Positions 1 through 11,918 of a stretch of 64,000 nucleotides of DNA are shown piece after piece. The translations under genes were made by a program, and so were the position numbers. The notes below the pieces were generated by a model. The model was not told the DNA's origin, made no database searches, and worked only from the letters and a program-made list of their open reading frames with translations. The first letter of the stretch is position 1; each line of letters opens with the position of its first letter. The stretch is from Tanypteryx hageni (lineage: Eukaryota > Arthropoda > Insecta > Odonata > Petaluridae), in contig CM054113.1 in assembly GCA_028673005.1 (NCBI GenBank), positions 211,535,504-211,599,503 on the forward strand, in the 5' to 3' direction.

Positions 1-923
1 CCCTCACTCCCTTCTTTCTCCCTCTCACCTTTTCTTTCACTCCTTCCTAATTGTCACTCACAGGAGGTTACAGAGCTTTGAGCGTTTCTCGGAAGCCAAC
101 AAAACGACCTATTCCCCCTCTTCCCCTATTTCCCCTTAACCCTCCGCCTCACTTGTCGCCCGCCTCATCCCCCAACCCTAATCCCAAACCTAACTCTATC
201 TTCCTCAACCCGAATCTTTCCGCATCCCCACCAATCCTAATTTTTTCTATTCCTTTAGCTTGGGACCTCATGCCCTTGTATCTCTCAAAGGATGGTAACT
301 GCAACTTAACATGAGTTTTTAGGGGGCAACAAATCCCAGACGCATCTTAAACAGCATAGAGTGTCCTTGGTTATTTAGAAGAAAATGAAATGAACAAATT
401 TCGGAAGAGAAAATGGAAAATGAATTATTTCCGCACTATATCGGATCAAGTTCAAAAAGTCAAGTCGAATCTCATTTAGTAGAACGTTAGGATAAGAGAT
501 AACGATTAAATTTCGTCGTAAATATAGATGCATCTTAGGTGTGGTGAGTGATGAAAATATTATTTATCAATAGATGATTCTATAGCAAGTGACCTAACTA
601 TTTCCATGTATTGGATCAACTTCATCTGTCTATAAGAAATACCGCTCAATTTATTAGATTTAATCAACATAAAAGGTGACTTTACAGCCTTTAATGAATA
701 TATCTATTCTACCATATCTCCACAAATAAGCGGTACTGCAGATTTATGATCGCCAACAAAATAAATAATAAATTGCTTCGATAAAAATTGTAAAAAGGAA
801 TGTTTTGCTGCATTAAACAAACGAAATCAAAGAGAAAACCATTTATCTTTCCTTTCAGAAATAGGAGAATAACGAGAATTAACACGGCAGATATACTACA
901 AAATTCTAGTTACGGATGCTTAA
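1..923. other. Gene-free leader, pyrimidine-rich then AT-rich
   Basis: The first ~240 bases are strongly C/T-rich on the + strand and the open frame there encodes only a proline/serine low-complexity peptide, so I do not call a gene. The rest up to the Helitron start is ordinary AT-rich sequence with no recognisable element. Confidence 0.6.
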
Positions 924-1035
924 TCTAATATATAAAGAAGAGTGTCTGTTTGTCCTCTATGTATTCGGACACCACGAGAGCCAGCGCAACCAAATTTTGC
1001 ATGGAAACACTATCAACAAAGAAAACTTCAAGAAC

Positions 1036-1094
1036 TATGTTTTCATCCGATTTCAAGGTCGTGAGTTCGACTTCAGGAGCTTTATTTTTTCCCA
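1036..1094 (+). repeat. 59-bp direct repeat, copy 1
   Basis: This segment aligns without gaps, at about 80% identity, to 2050-2108. The two copies bracket the TTAA-flanked element. Each carries a GAGTTCRA-type motif like a Pol III B box. Copy 1 ends four bases from the left end of the nested element. Confidence 0.75.
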
Positions 1095-1098
1095 CTAA

Positions 1099-2001
1099 CC
1101 CTCCAGTACTTGCGCGGGTTTTGTAAACGCGAGTACTCGCGCGGGGTCGATTATAACTCCATATGAATTACATTTAAAATGCATGCCAAATGTAGTTCAT
1201 TCGTCGACAAAAAAATACAAATATATATCTAATTTAATAGACACAACATAGTTTTTTTTAACAATATTAATAATATTATTTCAAAATAAAAATTGACTAA
1301 ACCTGTCAATATTTCTGTCAAAAATCGAACATATATTTTTGGCATGCGAAAACAAAATACAAAATTAAATTTGGTGAGAAATGATTAAATTACAATTACT
1401 TCCTAATATAAATTTATAATAAATACAAAAGTTTATAAAAGTACAATTGTAATAATTTTAATATTTTTCGAAAGAGTCCTCATTTTGTCAGATGTTTCAT
1501 ACACATCTACTATTCTCAGATGTCTCAGAATTTTTTTCAGATGTCTCACGCAACCAACAAGTATAAATAAATTAAAGTGAGACAATTTGTATATAAAAAT
1601 TTAAATATTTACTACCAAGAATATTGCATAAGTAGGGAGAAAGTGAAAATATCATGTTTTTTTTCCTCACCTCAGAAATTATAGGTATCGGTTAAAATTT
1701 GTTGAGTGAGGAACATAAAAATGAAACTCAATTTTTGCATTAAAAACCTATTCACCAAAACCACCATATTTTCCACACAAGGAGATATATCACAGATGTT
1801 CGTCTCACAATCAGTTCGCCGTGAGCCATTTAAGAAAAAGCGTCCTTACTCAAAAACGGTCAACACAATACTAGAAATTTTTGCCTAAAAACCTTCCGTA
1901 CATATATCATTCCAGCTACTGAAAAGGAGGAGACAGCAAAAAACGAACAGCAGGGAAACCATCATAAAATGTGAAACCTAACCCGCGCGAGTACCGGAGG
2001 G
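1099..2001. mobile_element. piggyBac-like miniature element, nested in Helitron
   Basis: Terminal inverted repeats CCCTCCAGTACTTGCGCGGG (1099-1118) and the complement of 1982-2001 match at 18 of 20 bases. The right flank is TTAA (2002-2005) and the left flank CTAA (1095-1098), one change from TTAA. A TTAA target and ends starting CCCT are the signature of the piggyBac superfamily. The left subterminal region holds a perfect GCGAGTACTCGC palindrome. No transposase is encoded; the 60-aa frame inside is not recognisable. Confidence 0.7.
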
Positions 2002-2049
2002 TTAAAAAACCAATTTCTCGGACATCGCATCTAGTTAAAGATCGAAGGG

Positions 2050-2108
2050 TATGTTTTCATACGATTTCAAGGTCTCGAGTTCAATTGCAGGAGATTTTAT
2101 TTTTCCCA
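2050..2108 (+). repeat. 59-bp direct repeat, copy 2
   Basis: Partner of 1036-1094, same orientation, about 80% identical. It contains TCGAGTTCAATTGCAGG, which resembles a Pol III B box but lies outside any foldable tRNA. Confidence 0.75.
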
Positions 2109-2132
2109 TAAAAATAGCATGATATTAGGACA

Positions 2133-2191
2133 CCGTATTAAAATTATTTATTTTCATTGTTCTACAATGAAAATAAATAATTTTAATACGG
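2133..2191. repeat. Perfect hairpin, 28-bp arms, 3-nt loop
   Basis: Bases 2133-2160 are the exact reverse complement of 2164-2191, separated only by TCT. The arms are AT-rich. Perfect pairing over 28 bp in otherwise decayed DNA points to recent formation or to maintenance by gene conversion. Confidence 0.95.
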
Positions 2192-3256
2192 GACATGAAC
2201 CAAAAAACGTTTAAGAAAATGCATATTTGTTTTCATAACGTCGATTTTTGAAAAGGTATCAAATCTAGACACAAATTTATGTAGAACGCGAAAATTCGAA
2301 TTTATTTGAGGTGAAAAAGGCTGACGTTGACGGCAGCCAACTAATACGCCAAAATTTGATTCCGTTTTGTTAGTCTTTTCGATCTGAAGGGGAACGAGGC
2401 ATTTCTTCCTCTCCGAAGTACCAGTTCAAGCCTATGTGCAAATTTCCTTTGTTTACGGAACATTTGCGTTAACAATTTGCAGATTTTTATCACTGAATAA
2501 ATTTTTATCACGAATCATATAAGACCTAGAGAGAAGAAAATATGGGTTTTTAATTGTACTAAAAAAAGAATCTCCGTGCCAATCGATTTAGACAATAACC
2601 GTAATTGCATGTTTGGCACTCACTTGAATTTCAATCCTCTAAAGTATAAGTTGTAATTATGTGCTCTCGCTGACTTTTTTGTGGCAAATGTTGTAACTTC
2701 ACCTAATCGGTGCATCACAGATCATGTATGAGATAGAGAGAGGAAAACATGGATTCATAATTGTTTTCCATGCTAGTAATGTTCATAGCAACCGATGTTT
2801 GCAGTAAATTAAATTTCTCGAGATATAAAAATAGATGAAACAAACGCTCTTGGATTGAACCCATGCTCTTCTGAGAGGTTTTTAAAAAATGAGAAACTTA
2901 AATGAAGAAACAGCAGCCCTCGAGTAAACGAGATGCGTGCAGAGCAATTGAGACGATGCCTAAAATCTTAAGGGAAACGTACTTGACGTCTTATCGAGAG
3001 AACATTGCAGTTCTTGCCGTCGATAGTGTTCCATTCAAGAAAACGCGAAATTTTCGTGCTCGAAACATATGCGTGGAAATTCACTATTCCAGGCAAGAAG
3101 GAGGGGTGGGGCTGGAAAGAATTAGAGACGAGGTCGGAGAGCATTTTACGACATCCAAGATAGGTGATTTATAGGAAATCATAAGAATGAGGTTTTCCAG
3201 TTTTACAGACATGACATATTGGATTTACACGGGCAACGCCTGGTACTTTAAGCTAG

Positions 3257-6200
3257 TAATTAATATTAATAATCAATTTATAATTAATATCTGCTAGTGA
3301 TCTATGATTAAGTATTTTTCCAAATTTTCAGCCAAAATGATACGACAATTTCTTTGTTTATAGAATTATATGATTATTTCAAGTTTAAGATAAATCCTTG
3401 TAAATTAACTATTTCACTAGAAAATGTGTCACAAATTTAAAGTAGGTACTATAGATACAACGGTTCCCTAAAAATCACATTCCATATGCATCTGTTAATT
3501 GAGGCACATTAAGGATGCGTTTTACAAGGAATCATGAAAACTAATATCTTCAACTTACGTTGAGTAAAACATTGCAATCTTTAAAAAAAGACTTGATATA
3601 CGTCATCTTAGGCATGCCAAAAATGCATGTCGCGCCACTTTCATTTGACGCAATGACTAATTGTAATTAAATCATTAATATAATTTAAGCTGAAAATTTT
3701 ATTTGAATGGTAAATAATCTGTGATCAAGATAGTTATGTAACATTTTAAGACTAGAATTGGAAAGTTACTTTTGTAAATTATCCCGTACGTGCATAATTT
3801 CTCCAATTTGACATTTGTTTTGAAAGATACGGTGTCCTTTACAATACCCTCCAAATTTCTTCCGCTCGATTTCAAATCGCCGCGTCACTTCCGATCCGTG
3901 TCATAGTTATTTGCATCCCTTAATTTAAACATTCTTTCCATTGAGTAAGAGTCGATGTAACTCGAATTTCCTTAACTTTTAACCGAGTAAACGCTACCGA
4001 TTCCATGAGTCCCCTTCGCTCTCCCTCTCACCTCCCAACTCACACCTTCGTCTCTCTCTCTTGGATCTCCCCCTGCCCCTTTCCCACGCGCGTCAGCCTT
4101 CCTTCCTCCGCACGTCCAAAACCCGCCTTTGCGTCATCTCAGGCCTCTTTATCTTTTTTCCGCATCCATTTCTTCCCCACCTACGACATCATAAATGTAC
4201 TAAAAACCAACTGAAAGTTTATCGCTCCCTTCTGACCACATCCCCAAATTATAAAAATGCCACTGACATGCGGTGCTCTGGGATAGGGTCGAAAGTGTTA
4301 AAAGGTGCAGAAATTTTAAAAAAGTTGAATACTTGTAATTAAAAATTAAGATAGGAGCGTTATCCTTCGAAAAGCCCCTTCTAAACAAAGCTTGCCATTG
4401 TTTGATTTTTCAATTTCCATTCTCATGCTGTGAGACGTACAAATTACGTATACGTGAGCATTTGATTGAGATAATTTTTCCAATCGCAATGATAGAAAGA
4501 TAAGCGCATAAAAACCGAGCAGAAGGCCTATAATCGTTAATATTATAATTTATAAATCTCCCTTATCTTCTCCTGCTACTTCATGAAAAATAACTACTAC
4601 ATGCAGAGATTATAATTCATCCTGAAGTACTTTATGCGAGCTCTTCGGATTGGTTTAATTAAAAGAACGAATGTTATTCGTAAAATACATTCGCAAGAGT
4701 GAGAATGGCTCAACGAACCTTTCGCAAGGTCAATGAAAAGACACCCACATACATTCCTCCTCTGCCGCATAATTAACATTATAGCTGCCCCGCTATTTCC
4801 GTTTAAATCTCTCCCGTTCTCCTTAGATCCCCCTTTCCCCCTTCATACCCTCCGGTCGGCCCACCTCTCTCTTCCCTCCAAGTTTCTCATAAAAAAGTGT
4901 GAAAAAATGACGTCTTCATCTACCAAAAAGAGCGCTACCCTAAAGGATGTGTGTCTTACCTGTCCTAGACAACGAACGACCAAACTTCCACGCACCTAAG
5001 CCCTATCACTCAGTCGCCCACATCCTACTTGATATCCCCGCGTCACCGTGAGCGGAAAAAGTTTCCTCTTCATTTCCTGCGGTGCCTGCCAACACCACCC
5101 ACTTCTATCCTATAACCCTTAAAACTCTCTTCTTTTCCGTTTTCGTACGAGCTCCCATATAACCCTTCTCTCTATCCCCCGCTCCCCCCTCCTTAGAGCA
5201 GGGTGGAAATGGTGGCAGTGGTTTAAGCGGTAAGTCAACCACAATTGTAGGCGGCCCGTCAAATGCGCCCGCCTGACCAACCATCCCGCCCCCTTCCCTT
5301 TTTCCATCCCCCAACATCCTCGTAACCTTTACAATTCTGGTGTTCTTTCTATTTTTTTATACCACCCCTAGAGAGTAAGGTAGAGGCTCACCCCCTCGGC
5401 CATGAAAGAGACGGGGAAGGAGAGGAGAAGAGAGACACGAGAAGGGAGGATGAGACCGTTGTCCCTGACATGCCTTCATTTTTCTTTATTTCCAAAATAT
5501 ATTTCCTGCGAAGCGATAAAGATCGCACGTCTTAAAACACGAGGATAGAAAATACGGCCGCACTGGGAGAAGAAGGGGGAGAAGAAGAAGAAGAGTGGAA
5601 GGCGAGAGGAAAGGAGAGTGCGTGGAGAGGAAGGTGGGGGAGTACGGGGGTAAGAGTCATGTAAGAGCGTAATCGGGGGACTCGCAGGTTGGGGAAAGAA
5701 AGAAAGGGGAGAAAAGTGATATGAAAAAGTGGTAAAGAATAAGCAGGCTAAGGTGGAATAGGACAGAAGAGGAATGGACGTGGAAGAGGTTGCTAAAAGA
5801 AGGGTATCGTAATTTTGGTATCAGATGAACAAAACGGAAAGATGCTGAGTGGTTGTGTTTTAGGTAGTCGAAGAAGTTGATTTCTTGAGGGATACATTCT
5901 CCGCTGGTGGAGTGACGGAAAAATTAACTGAGACCGTAGAAAACTTGAAATGGTAGGTATGAGTCGTTTGCGACGCCGAGTGACGGGAAAGAGTGGAAAA
6001 AGGAAAGAATAATAGACGAATTGGGGAGGTATATTAGTGGTTTAACCTTTGACGAATTCGTGCTTTTTGAAGCCCAAACCGGGTCCCAACATAAGAAAAT
6101 CGCGAAGATAGATTGGAGATAATGAGCGATGAAAAATGATTTCATTTTTTAACTCAACCGTCATCGCAGAGACTATAAAACGCAGCCTCATGGTGACCAA

Positions 6201-6962
6201 GGTCGATGCGGACGCTGAGATATCATGTCACTCGTTTAAACTTGATTCCGGAAAAAAGTGGTCCCGCTTTGGCTTAACTTGAGTTAAATAGCGTATCATA
6301 TTAGCCAATGAAATACATATTTTAGAAGTAGATGCGTATTCATTACGTTATAAATTCACGCATAGATGTAGAAAGGATTTATAGAATCAAAATAATATAA
6401 TGTTTATCAAAATATTATATAGCTGATTTCATACCACGTTAAAATACGATGCGTACATTTCGGCATTAGCTCAATATGCGGAATACGATCTTGGTTGACG
6501 TGACGCCTCTGAATGATTTTTTCGAGTTGAAGAGATATTCCGGTCCATTCGCGACTCGTTCGTAATAAAGATAGATTTATTTCTTCATTCCTTTCGAATT
6601 CCGCGAGATCGAGATTAATAACCCAGATATTAAAGCCCATTTCACACACAACTTTTACCTTTTCATAACTTGAATAGCCACGAACGGGGGAAGCAGCTGG
6701 GATTTCAATTCAAATTTTTTTCAAAAGAATTTTTTTACGATGAGTTCAGAGAGATATGCAAAATTAATTTGTAAAAGTTGAATCCAGCGCCTTCGAACTG
6801 CTCTTAAGCAAAAAGTTTAATTTAAAACTACGGAGAGACATGAAAAATACTATTGACAAGCATAATTTATAATGAAGAGCACAAAAAATGAGGTTTTAAT
6901 CGTTAAGAATCGTTCATCGCCAACTGTGGAAATTGAGCTATATCCTGAAATCCTCTGACTTA
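3257..6962. other. No gene; pyrimidine blocks then purine block
   Basis: About 3257-3990 is AT-rich with no feature seen. About 3995-4180 and 4775-5320 are C/T-rich on the + strand; about 5400-5780 is A/G-rich. 5800-6960 is unremarkable AT-rich DNA. The 60-105-aa frames show no recognisable domain and sit mostly in low-complexity sequence, so none is called. Confidence 0.55.
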
Positions 6963-7294
6963 AGGCTCAATTCGATTAAACAATCCGGTTGAATCATCCA
7001 AATAAAAAAGAAGTGTAAAGAGGAATTCAATGTCATTGAGCAATCGCAATGAACACTGAAAGAAGTAGGGTCGAGCTCTACTTTTGTTCAATTCCATGGA
7101 AGCAATGGGAATGAATCGCCCACATTGAACAATAATTGATTCGTGTAAACAGAGAACTTCAATAGCATTGAAAGCATTTTCATTTCGAGACCTCACAGAT
7201 GCTCTGGTTTTAAAATGTGAATGAAGAGTGAACTGAAGAAAGCGAGTTGTGTTGGATCGTTCCTCGAATTGCACAGAAGAATCATGGTTTTTAA

Positions 7295-7570
7295 GTGGAG
7301 AGAGGACCCATACACCGTTGTCTTTGGACTTGCTAAAAAATTAGGAGTGATTATAAAATAAAGACTGCCAGAGAAAATGCTATTCAAAATTTAATTTCTG
7401 ACTTAAATTTACCGGGAGTGACGGTACAAGATGTGACGGCCAAGATGAGAAGTATTTGGACTTGCTATGCATTTGAACTAGCAAAAGTAAAAAAGTCGGA
7501 GAAAAGTGGAGCAGGGATAGATGATATTTATGTATACCAAAGTTGTCTTGGTACAAACAATCGTTTTTGA
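7295..7570 (+). pseudogene. MADF-domain protein of Harbinger element (C-terminal relic)
   Basis: Harbinger elements usually encode, next to the transposase, a second DNA-binding protein with a Myb/SANT or MADF domain that helps bring the transposase to its ends. Read in the frame of 7295, this stretch gives a CLW motif near its start, then one in-frame TAA (7334-7336), then a helical region containing DYKIKTARENAIQNLI, VTVQDVTAKM and SGAGIDDIYV before stopping at 7568-7570. CLW, the DY..K..RENA block and the G(A/S)G.DD.YV tail are the ordered landmarks of MADF domains. It lacks a start codon and the first part of the domain. The C-terminal motif expected as YVP.LWYF is absent on this strand but present on the other strand over 7532-7554, which suggests a tiny inversion. 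Confidence 0.72.
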
Positions 7571-7861
7571 TTTAATGGCGAGACTATATCCAAGAGTTCT
7601 TCAAATAGATCCGGATACATTCTGAGATGATTTTTTATCATCTCGCGATCTTCTGCGGCCCATTCCCTTAACAAAGATTCCGATGCTCCTAAAATATATC
7701 GTCTCATGATCCATCTTCTTATCCAAAAACAGTTTTTTTTCTTTAAGTTTTGATAGTATTCTATAGCACTCATGCATTAAATGATCACAAATAATGCAAA
7801 TACCCGCACGAACTATTTCACTTGGCACCATGGTGAATTTAATTGCTGAAATCAATTTCAC
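7528..7861 (-). pseudogene. PIF/Harbinger transposase, N-terminal fragment
   Basis: The minus-strand frame 7773-7528 encodes KKKNCFWIRRWIMRRY, GASESLLREW, ED and NHLRMYPDLFEELLDIVSPL in that order. These are the landmarks of HARBI1/ALP1-like transposases just before the DDE nuclease domain (the F.VRPW..RR, GAY..L..EL, and F..LRM....F.ELL..V.P.I blocks). The frame then runs into sequence that reads as the inverted end of the neighbouring MADF gene and stops, so the catalytic DDE region is missing. Upstream, 7861-7774 continues in another frame and may be the degraded N-terminus. The gene converges on the MADF relic with the 3' parts overlapping. Confidence is high for the family and low for exact limits. 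Confidence 0.75.
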
Positions 7862-7955
7862 TGATTCGTGTAAACAACTTCTATTTCAATGCGGAAGTTC
7901 AATGCTGCTGATTTAATCGGATTTCTCAATGGCATTGAACCATGTAAACGCGCCT

Positions 7956-10900
7956 TTATAGAAAATACAGTTTCAATGCTGTCCCTCCAGCTACAAGGTT
8001 ATTTTCTAAAACAACATAATTTCAAGTCTTGCAGCAACCTAGTTTAACGATCTATAGTGTGCTTTAAAAAGCACTCTAAATACATTGAATTGTCCTAATA
8101 ACGACTACGTTAGCTCAAAACTTGAAGAAAAAGGTCACCAAATCATTTATCATTTCCATCAAATTTCTAATTATTAGTCATGGAAATATCTAACTTGCAG
8201 ATGCCGAAATCTCTAACAGGTAGAATTTGATACCTCTAGCATGCAGGCATTGAAATCTTCTATTATTTCCTTTTGTTGCAGGTGTAGTGCGTTAATCCAA
8301 ATAAACCTTATATGACAGGGGATAATTGTTAGAAACAAATTTTAAAATACTTCTCTTTGAAGCAAATAAGGTTGCTCGAAAATATTAGAGAAATTTCTGG
8401 TGGAATGCGTTTTATTTCATTTTGTCATTTTCTGAATTGATTTTAGTGGTGGAGGTGCGCAGAAGGCAATCTCACGGAAGGACGAGTCCATCCTTGAGGC
8501 GGGACTGCCTATAGTGGAGGCTATGTTTATCCGTGGGCAAAAGCTGCGCGGTCTATTCTCCGAACTATTAGCCTGAACCCAAAATGTGCTACTGCGCATG
8601 ACTATGACGTCGACTTTCCCCTTAAAGGTTCCCCTACCAAGTCTTTCCCTTCCCCTCTCACGCGTCGCCGACTGCCACCACTAAACAAACGAGCAATATC
8701 TAGATTTTACATTAAAATGAAGTATTTTTAGACAAAGGATCATTCTGTATAATTTTAATGAAATTCAAGTAATATATTAAAAATCAACACGTCAGCATTA
8801 GAGAGAGAGAGAGAAATATATATGTTTAAAACTTATTTCTTTGCTAGTTTTTGATTAAATTGCGGAAAAACGGAGCTATGGAATAAAAGTTTTCTCTGTG
8901 TATATTATACAACTGCTCTAAGATATACAAGGCATAATCGAAAAAAGCAACTGAAGTAGCCATAACAGCTATAAGAGTAGCTCTCGAATTCTGAGACTGT
9001 CGGTTCGAATCCTGGAAACGCCACCAGCGCACGCCTTCCTTAATGCGCGCATCTTCATCGGAAAGGCCAGTAGTGTCGTCCCCGATTTCTTTTCCAAACG
9101 CATAATTAAATTGATGAGCCGTGGCGTTCCAGTGACGCGTCCGTCATTAATTACTACAAAAGCAACTGCATTAGAGTAAAATTTAAATGGTTCGCTTCTT
9201 AAACGACGAAGGACCTATATCGTCCCTCTTCTACCATTCATTTCTTTGTGGATAAAAGTAAGCTGCAATGCAGGTAGATTTACACATCACATTGGCATAA
9301 GGAGAGGGAAGAGTGGGGAAGGGAGACGGAAGATTCCAGAGAACTGAGGGAGAGAGAGAGAGAATAGAGAAGGAAGAGGTAAGGGAAGAGAGAAGGCGAA
9401 AGAAAGAGATACAGGCGATGAGGATGGGGAGAGAAAAAGACTGGATGATGGCGGTGGGAAAATGGGTGGAGATTGTAATGGAGTGAGATAGGGGCCCAAG
9501 AGGTATAAACCGGGCGGAGGTATGGCCGTAAATCATTTTAAGGCGCAGTCGAAAAAGGGAAGGGTACGTGTGATGAGTAAAATGTGTGGAGCCGGTGGTG
9601 AGGCGGTTTGAGAGGGTTGTGACAAATATGTAGCATTATTCAAATTGTCAACCAATTTCTTCAAGAGGATAGAGGCGTCGTATTTTTCTGTGTGAAGGGA
9701 ATAAAAATTAAGAAAAAGAAGCTCGCAATTCCTTCGTCGCGATAAGCCGCGAAGACACGAGTAGTACCCAGTCATTCGGCTATTTTCTTTCATATAAATG
9801 TTGAGGAAAAAAATATCGCCGGGAATGTTTGCTTTTGTGTCCAATGACGTAATTGATACATTCACCGACGCCAACTCGCGAAAACTTTTTGCTGACTTTT
9901 TTTAAGTCAATAAATTTTATATTTCTCGAGTACTCACACGTGGCATTTCCCCGTATCTATTCAGCGAATATGTGTAGCAATTTTTCTTCGAGTTTTGATG
10001 GCGTTAAACTTTTTGGGCTCTTTTCGAGTCTAATGGAAATTTCCCGTTATTCATTATTTATAAAAAATAGCAGTTTACGAGTGTAAATTAATGGCTTCAG
10101 GCATGGTGGCGCACTTTTCCCACTATTCTATGGATGGCCGAAATTTTTTGTCGTTCTCGAGCAGATTCCTGTCTCTCTTTAGCCACGCTCTTGTATTCTA
10201 GTTAAATAGATCAAATTAAAAAAAAAAACAAATAAATTCGATCTCGTTCCAAATATGAGTAGAAAAGATAATACTTGCTAAAACTTCAATATGTATCTGA
10301 ATATCCTCTGGTACGTCGAAAGGGGCATATTTCTAACGATCATCTCCGTTTTGGGAACGCGATAGTTCGAAAGTCGAAAGTACGCCGTCAGGATACAAAT
10401 ACCTGACTGTACGATTGAGCTGTCATAGACATCCATCCCCTCATCTGAGACATTTGTGAAATTCTGCCGTGCCTTTCCACGACATACGGAATTTTTCAAA
10501 GAAGAGGTCGAAATTTAATTTTATGAGCGGGATGGTAAAAAAATCATCTTTTGGGCCTTTGATCTCTTATAAGCAAAGCTGAGAAACAAGGATTCCTTGT
10601 GGATCGTATTCATGTCGTGCGCTGACCTTCAGTAGTACGTCACCGAATCCGCCATTCGGACGAAACCCTACGCTCACGTTTGAACCAGTCACCAGAAAAA
10701 CACCCGAAAAGCCGGGATTTTCCGTGAGACTGAAATGTGACGTTAAAGCGTAATTTCCCTTGCTTTTTTACACGAGGACAAAATATACAAGAGGAAATAT
10801 CTCCCGAAAAAATGTAAAAAATGATACGCATAAACACTTAAGTATTAAGGCTTCATAAACATTCACGATATCACCGTAGGAACGGGAGAGAAAGAGGCAG

Positions 10901-11434
10901 AAAAGAGGGAGAAGGATAGTCTTCTGTCTCTCTCTCTTTCTCTCTCGTGGAAAAGAATTTCTCGAGATTTTTTTCTCCATAGATGTCTCTCTAAATGTGG
11001 CCCCTTCCCATGGTCAGTACCTTGCGCGTTTTATGGTCCCGCCACCCAACCAACGCCATCCTTCACCTTGCGTCGCGTCCCCTCCACGATCGCCCTCTCT
11101 CACCTCGCTCTCCTCTCCCTCCCCCTCCTCTCGCCTCTCCCTAACCATTCTCCCCCATCCTCCGGCCCCTCCGCGCAAGCCATTCCTCAACTCTCAGGCG
11201 CTCTTGATCCCATACCGCCCTGGCTCAAACACGGGCCCCTCTCTCTCCCTCGAGGAGAGAGGCTGCGGCCCTCTGCAGGGGGTTCGAGCCGTCTCTACGT
11301 GGAGAAGTTGTTGTCTTGGCGTGGTTGGGGGAGGGGATGAGAAGGGGTGGGTTCAAAAAAGGGAGTGGGGGGAGGTAAAAGGGGTGGGGCGGAGAATAGG
11401 TTGGATGCAGGAGTGGACACCTGACATCAAACCA

Positions 11435-11484
<50 letters not shown>

Positions 11485-11918
11485 TCTTTCTGACTGCTCC
11501 TGGCGCAGGTGGTCTTTATCCGCTCCTATTTCGGTGAGCGAACTCCCCTAAGGGTATGATCCCCTTCCTTTAAGGAAACATTCTTCCTCATCTCTCTTTC
11601 GTTCTCTCTCAATCTGTTAAGGGTTTCTCTTGAATCTCCGTTTTCGCTCTAGCCTATTACTTTCATTATGCAACGGATAGAAAGAAAATATCGATTGGAT
11701 TAACGGTGTTATTCACTGTCGAAGGAATTTACCGCTAACTTCTCCGTGAAATCTTCATTTATTAAGTGATCAAATCACTTCAAGCCATTTGTTATTTCAG
11801 CTATGAAGTGGGGAGATCCTGATCGTATCGATCAACCGGCACCAACTATTACCATTCTATGGCATAATTAGGCTCCTTCACGTTTGCATAAAGTTTGTTG
11901 ACTACAGGAGATCTAAAG
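7956..11918. other. No gene; possible small repeat, GA block
   Basis: Nothing coding is recognised. 8443-8685 begins TTTAGTGGTGG and ends CCACCACTAAA, so it may be a ~243-bp miniature element, but I see no target duplication. A GA run lies at about 8801-8814 and an A/G-rich block at about 9300-9500. 10870-10950 flips from A/G-rich to C/T-rich, 10990-11260 is C/T-rich and 11290-11400 G-rich. The long frames at 10997-11551 fall in this low-complexity stretch. Confidence 0.5.
11439..11480. repeat. (CT)21 microsatellite
   Basis: An uninterrupted run of 21 CT units lies within a pyrimidine-rich block. It creates the run of Leu-Ser pairs in the overlapping open frame, which is why that frame is not accepted as a gene. 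Confidence 0.98.

Larger units (their letters stand above)
924..3256 (+). mobile_element. Non-autonomous Helitron (2.3 kb)
   Basis: The left end reads TCTAATATATAAAGAAG, followed by a GTCTGTTTGTCC stretch and a region of the type AACCAAATTTTGCATGG that typifies arthropod Helitron 5' ends. The right end has a GC-rich stem (ACGGGCAACGCCTGGT near 3228-3243) and finishes in CTAG at 3253-3256. The left flank base is A and the right flank base is T, as expected for Helitron insertion between A and T. Part of the body (about 2605-2740) matches the reverse complement of the Helitron at 27228-27936. No Rep or helicase coding survives. It holds a nested TTAA-flanked insertion and a 59-bp internal direct repeat. 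The alternative is that the two ends belong to two different overlapping copies. Confidence 0.6.
6963..7955. mobile_element. PIF/Harbinger element relic (993 bp)
   Basis: The left end starts AGGCTC after a TTA (6960-6962) and the right end finishes GCGCCT before a TTA (7956-7958). A 3-bp TTA/TAA duplication is the Harbinger signature. The subterminal regions carry repeated motifs of the kind CAATGxCATTGAA and GTGTAAAC in opposite orientations on the two sides. Inside are two facing pseudogenes, a MADF-domain gene on + and a transposase N-terminal region on -. The terminal repeats are short and imperfect, so the exact ends are moderately sure; the family call rests on the coding relics. Confidence 0.72.

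Noticed and set aside
8950..9030. tRNA-like GGTTCGAATCC at 9001
   Set aside because: The B box is perfect but the T stem pairs poorly and no acceptor partner exists upstream; not a tRNA, at most a SINE fragment.
10997..11551. 184-codon open frame
   Set aside because: It lies in C/T-rich DNA and includes the (CT)21 microsatellite; composition explains the open frame and no domain is visible.
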